In this document: positions 38,162-38,202 of the stretch, one piece after another | Position numbering within the stretch: the stretch's first letter is position 1 | Layout: each line of letters opens with the position of its first letter | NCBI GenBank assembly: GCA_003427395.1 | Contig: BFEA01000004.1 | Coordinates: forward strand, 7,510,936-7,549,137 | Reading direction: 5' to 3' | Source of the DNA: Chara braunii | Taxonomy: Eukaryota > Streptophyta > Charophyceae > Charales > Characeae | Length of the DNA stretch: 38,202 bases | The notes under the pieces: model-generated | Database searches by the model: none | Seen by the model: only the letters and a program-made list of their open reading frames with translations | What the model was told of the DNA's origin: nothing | Translations under genes and position numbers: made by a program

Positions 38162-38178
<17 letters not shown>
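37990..38178. repeat. 63-bp tandem array, three units
   Basis: CCCGCACGAGCGTCCGAGGA then GG(T/C)(G/A)TTCGACGAG, TGGATCTGCGCCGGGGAGAG and (AG)n. Units start at 37990, 38053 and 38116, an exact 63-base spacing. Each contains a short (GA)n run, and the third passes into the (GA)n at the window end. Confidence 0.95.

Positions 38179-38202
<24 letters not shown>
38162..38202. repeat. (GA)n microsatellite at window edge
   Basis: GA repeat continuing to the last base. True length unknown. Confidence 0.95.

Overview
This is a repeat-dominated stretch of a eukaryotic nuclear genome. The green lineage is the best fit. The evidence is a Ty3/gypsy chromovirus with an initiator-Met-tRNA type primer site, a mitochondrial nad2 fragment of plant/charophyte type, L1-like LINE remnants, and abundant (CA)n, (CT)n/(GA)n and poly(A) tracts. 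A charophyte alga such as Chara is possible, but nothing in the window proves it. I find no intact host protein-coding gene. The window has two N gaps (94 and 495 bases), scattered single Ns, and one residual sequencing adapter.

Layout. 1-5900: microsatellites and three sets of degenerate tandem duplications, the largest made of ~245 bp units that each end in a (CT)n tract. 6700-8830: arrays of an AAATAGACAAAG motif surrounding a G-rich repeat block and a ~400 bp nad2 fragment. 9241-9755: a long/short alternating tandem array. 10000-13750: two tRNA-like sequences, a TA-flanked MITE, several copies of a short A-tailed repeat (two of them head to head) and a tandem block that keeps an ORF open. 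14276-17816: two LINE 3' ends, one with a 3' tail and poly(A). 18300-24420: dispersed repeats, a 244 bp TIR element packed with GGACC/GGTCC, a minisatellite and a second MITE copy. 26638-35161: a complete but decayed Ty3/gypsy chromovirus on the minus strand. 35162-38202: a possible exon, GC-rich unassigned sequence, a TATA box and a 63-bp tandem array running into (GA)n at the window edge.

The retrotransposon is the one element whose parts fit together. It has two ~0.9 kb LTRs beginning TG and ending CA, a CGAG/ACGAG target duplication, a primer site, a purine tract, and gag-protease-RT-RNase H-integrase-chromodomain in that order. The LTRs differ by only about 2% (my count by eye), but the coding region has four stops and several frameshifts. 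The gag and protease frames overlap by 37 nt, and this overlap holds a GGGAAAC heptamer in the correct phase for -1 frameshifting. That is the most interesting functional signal here. The Tn5 mosaic-end pair in the left LTR is an assembly artefact and should not be read as biology.
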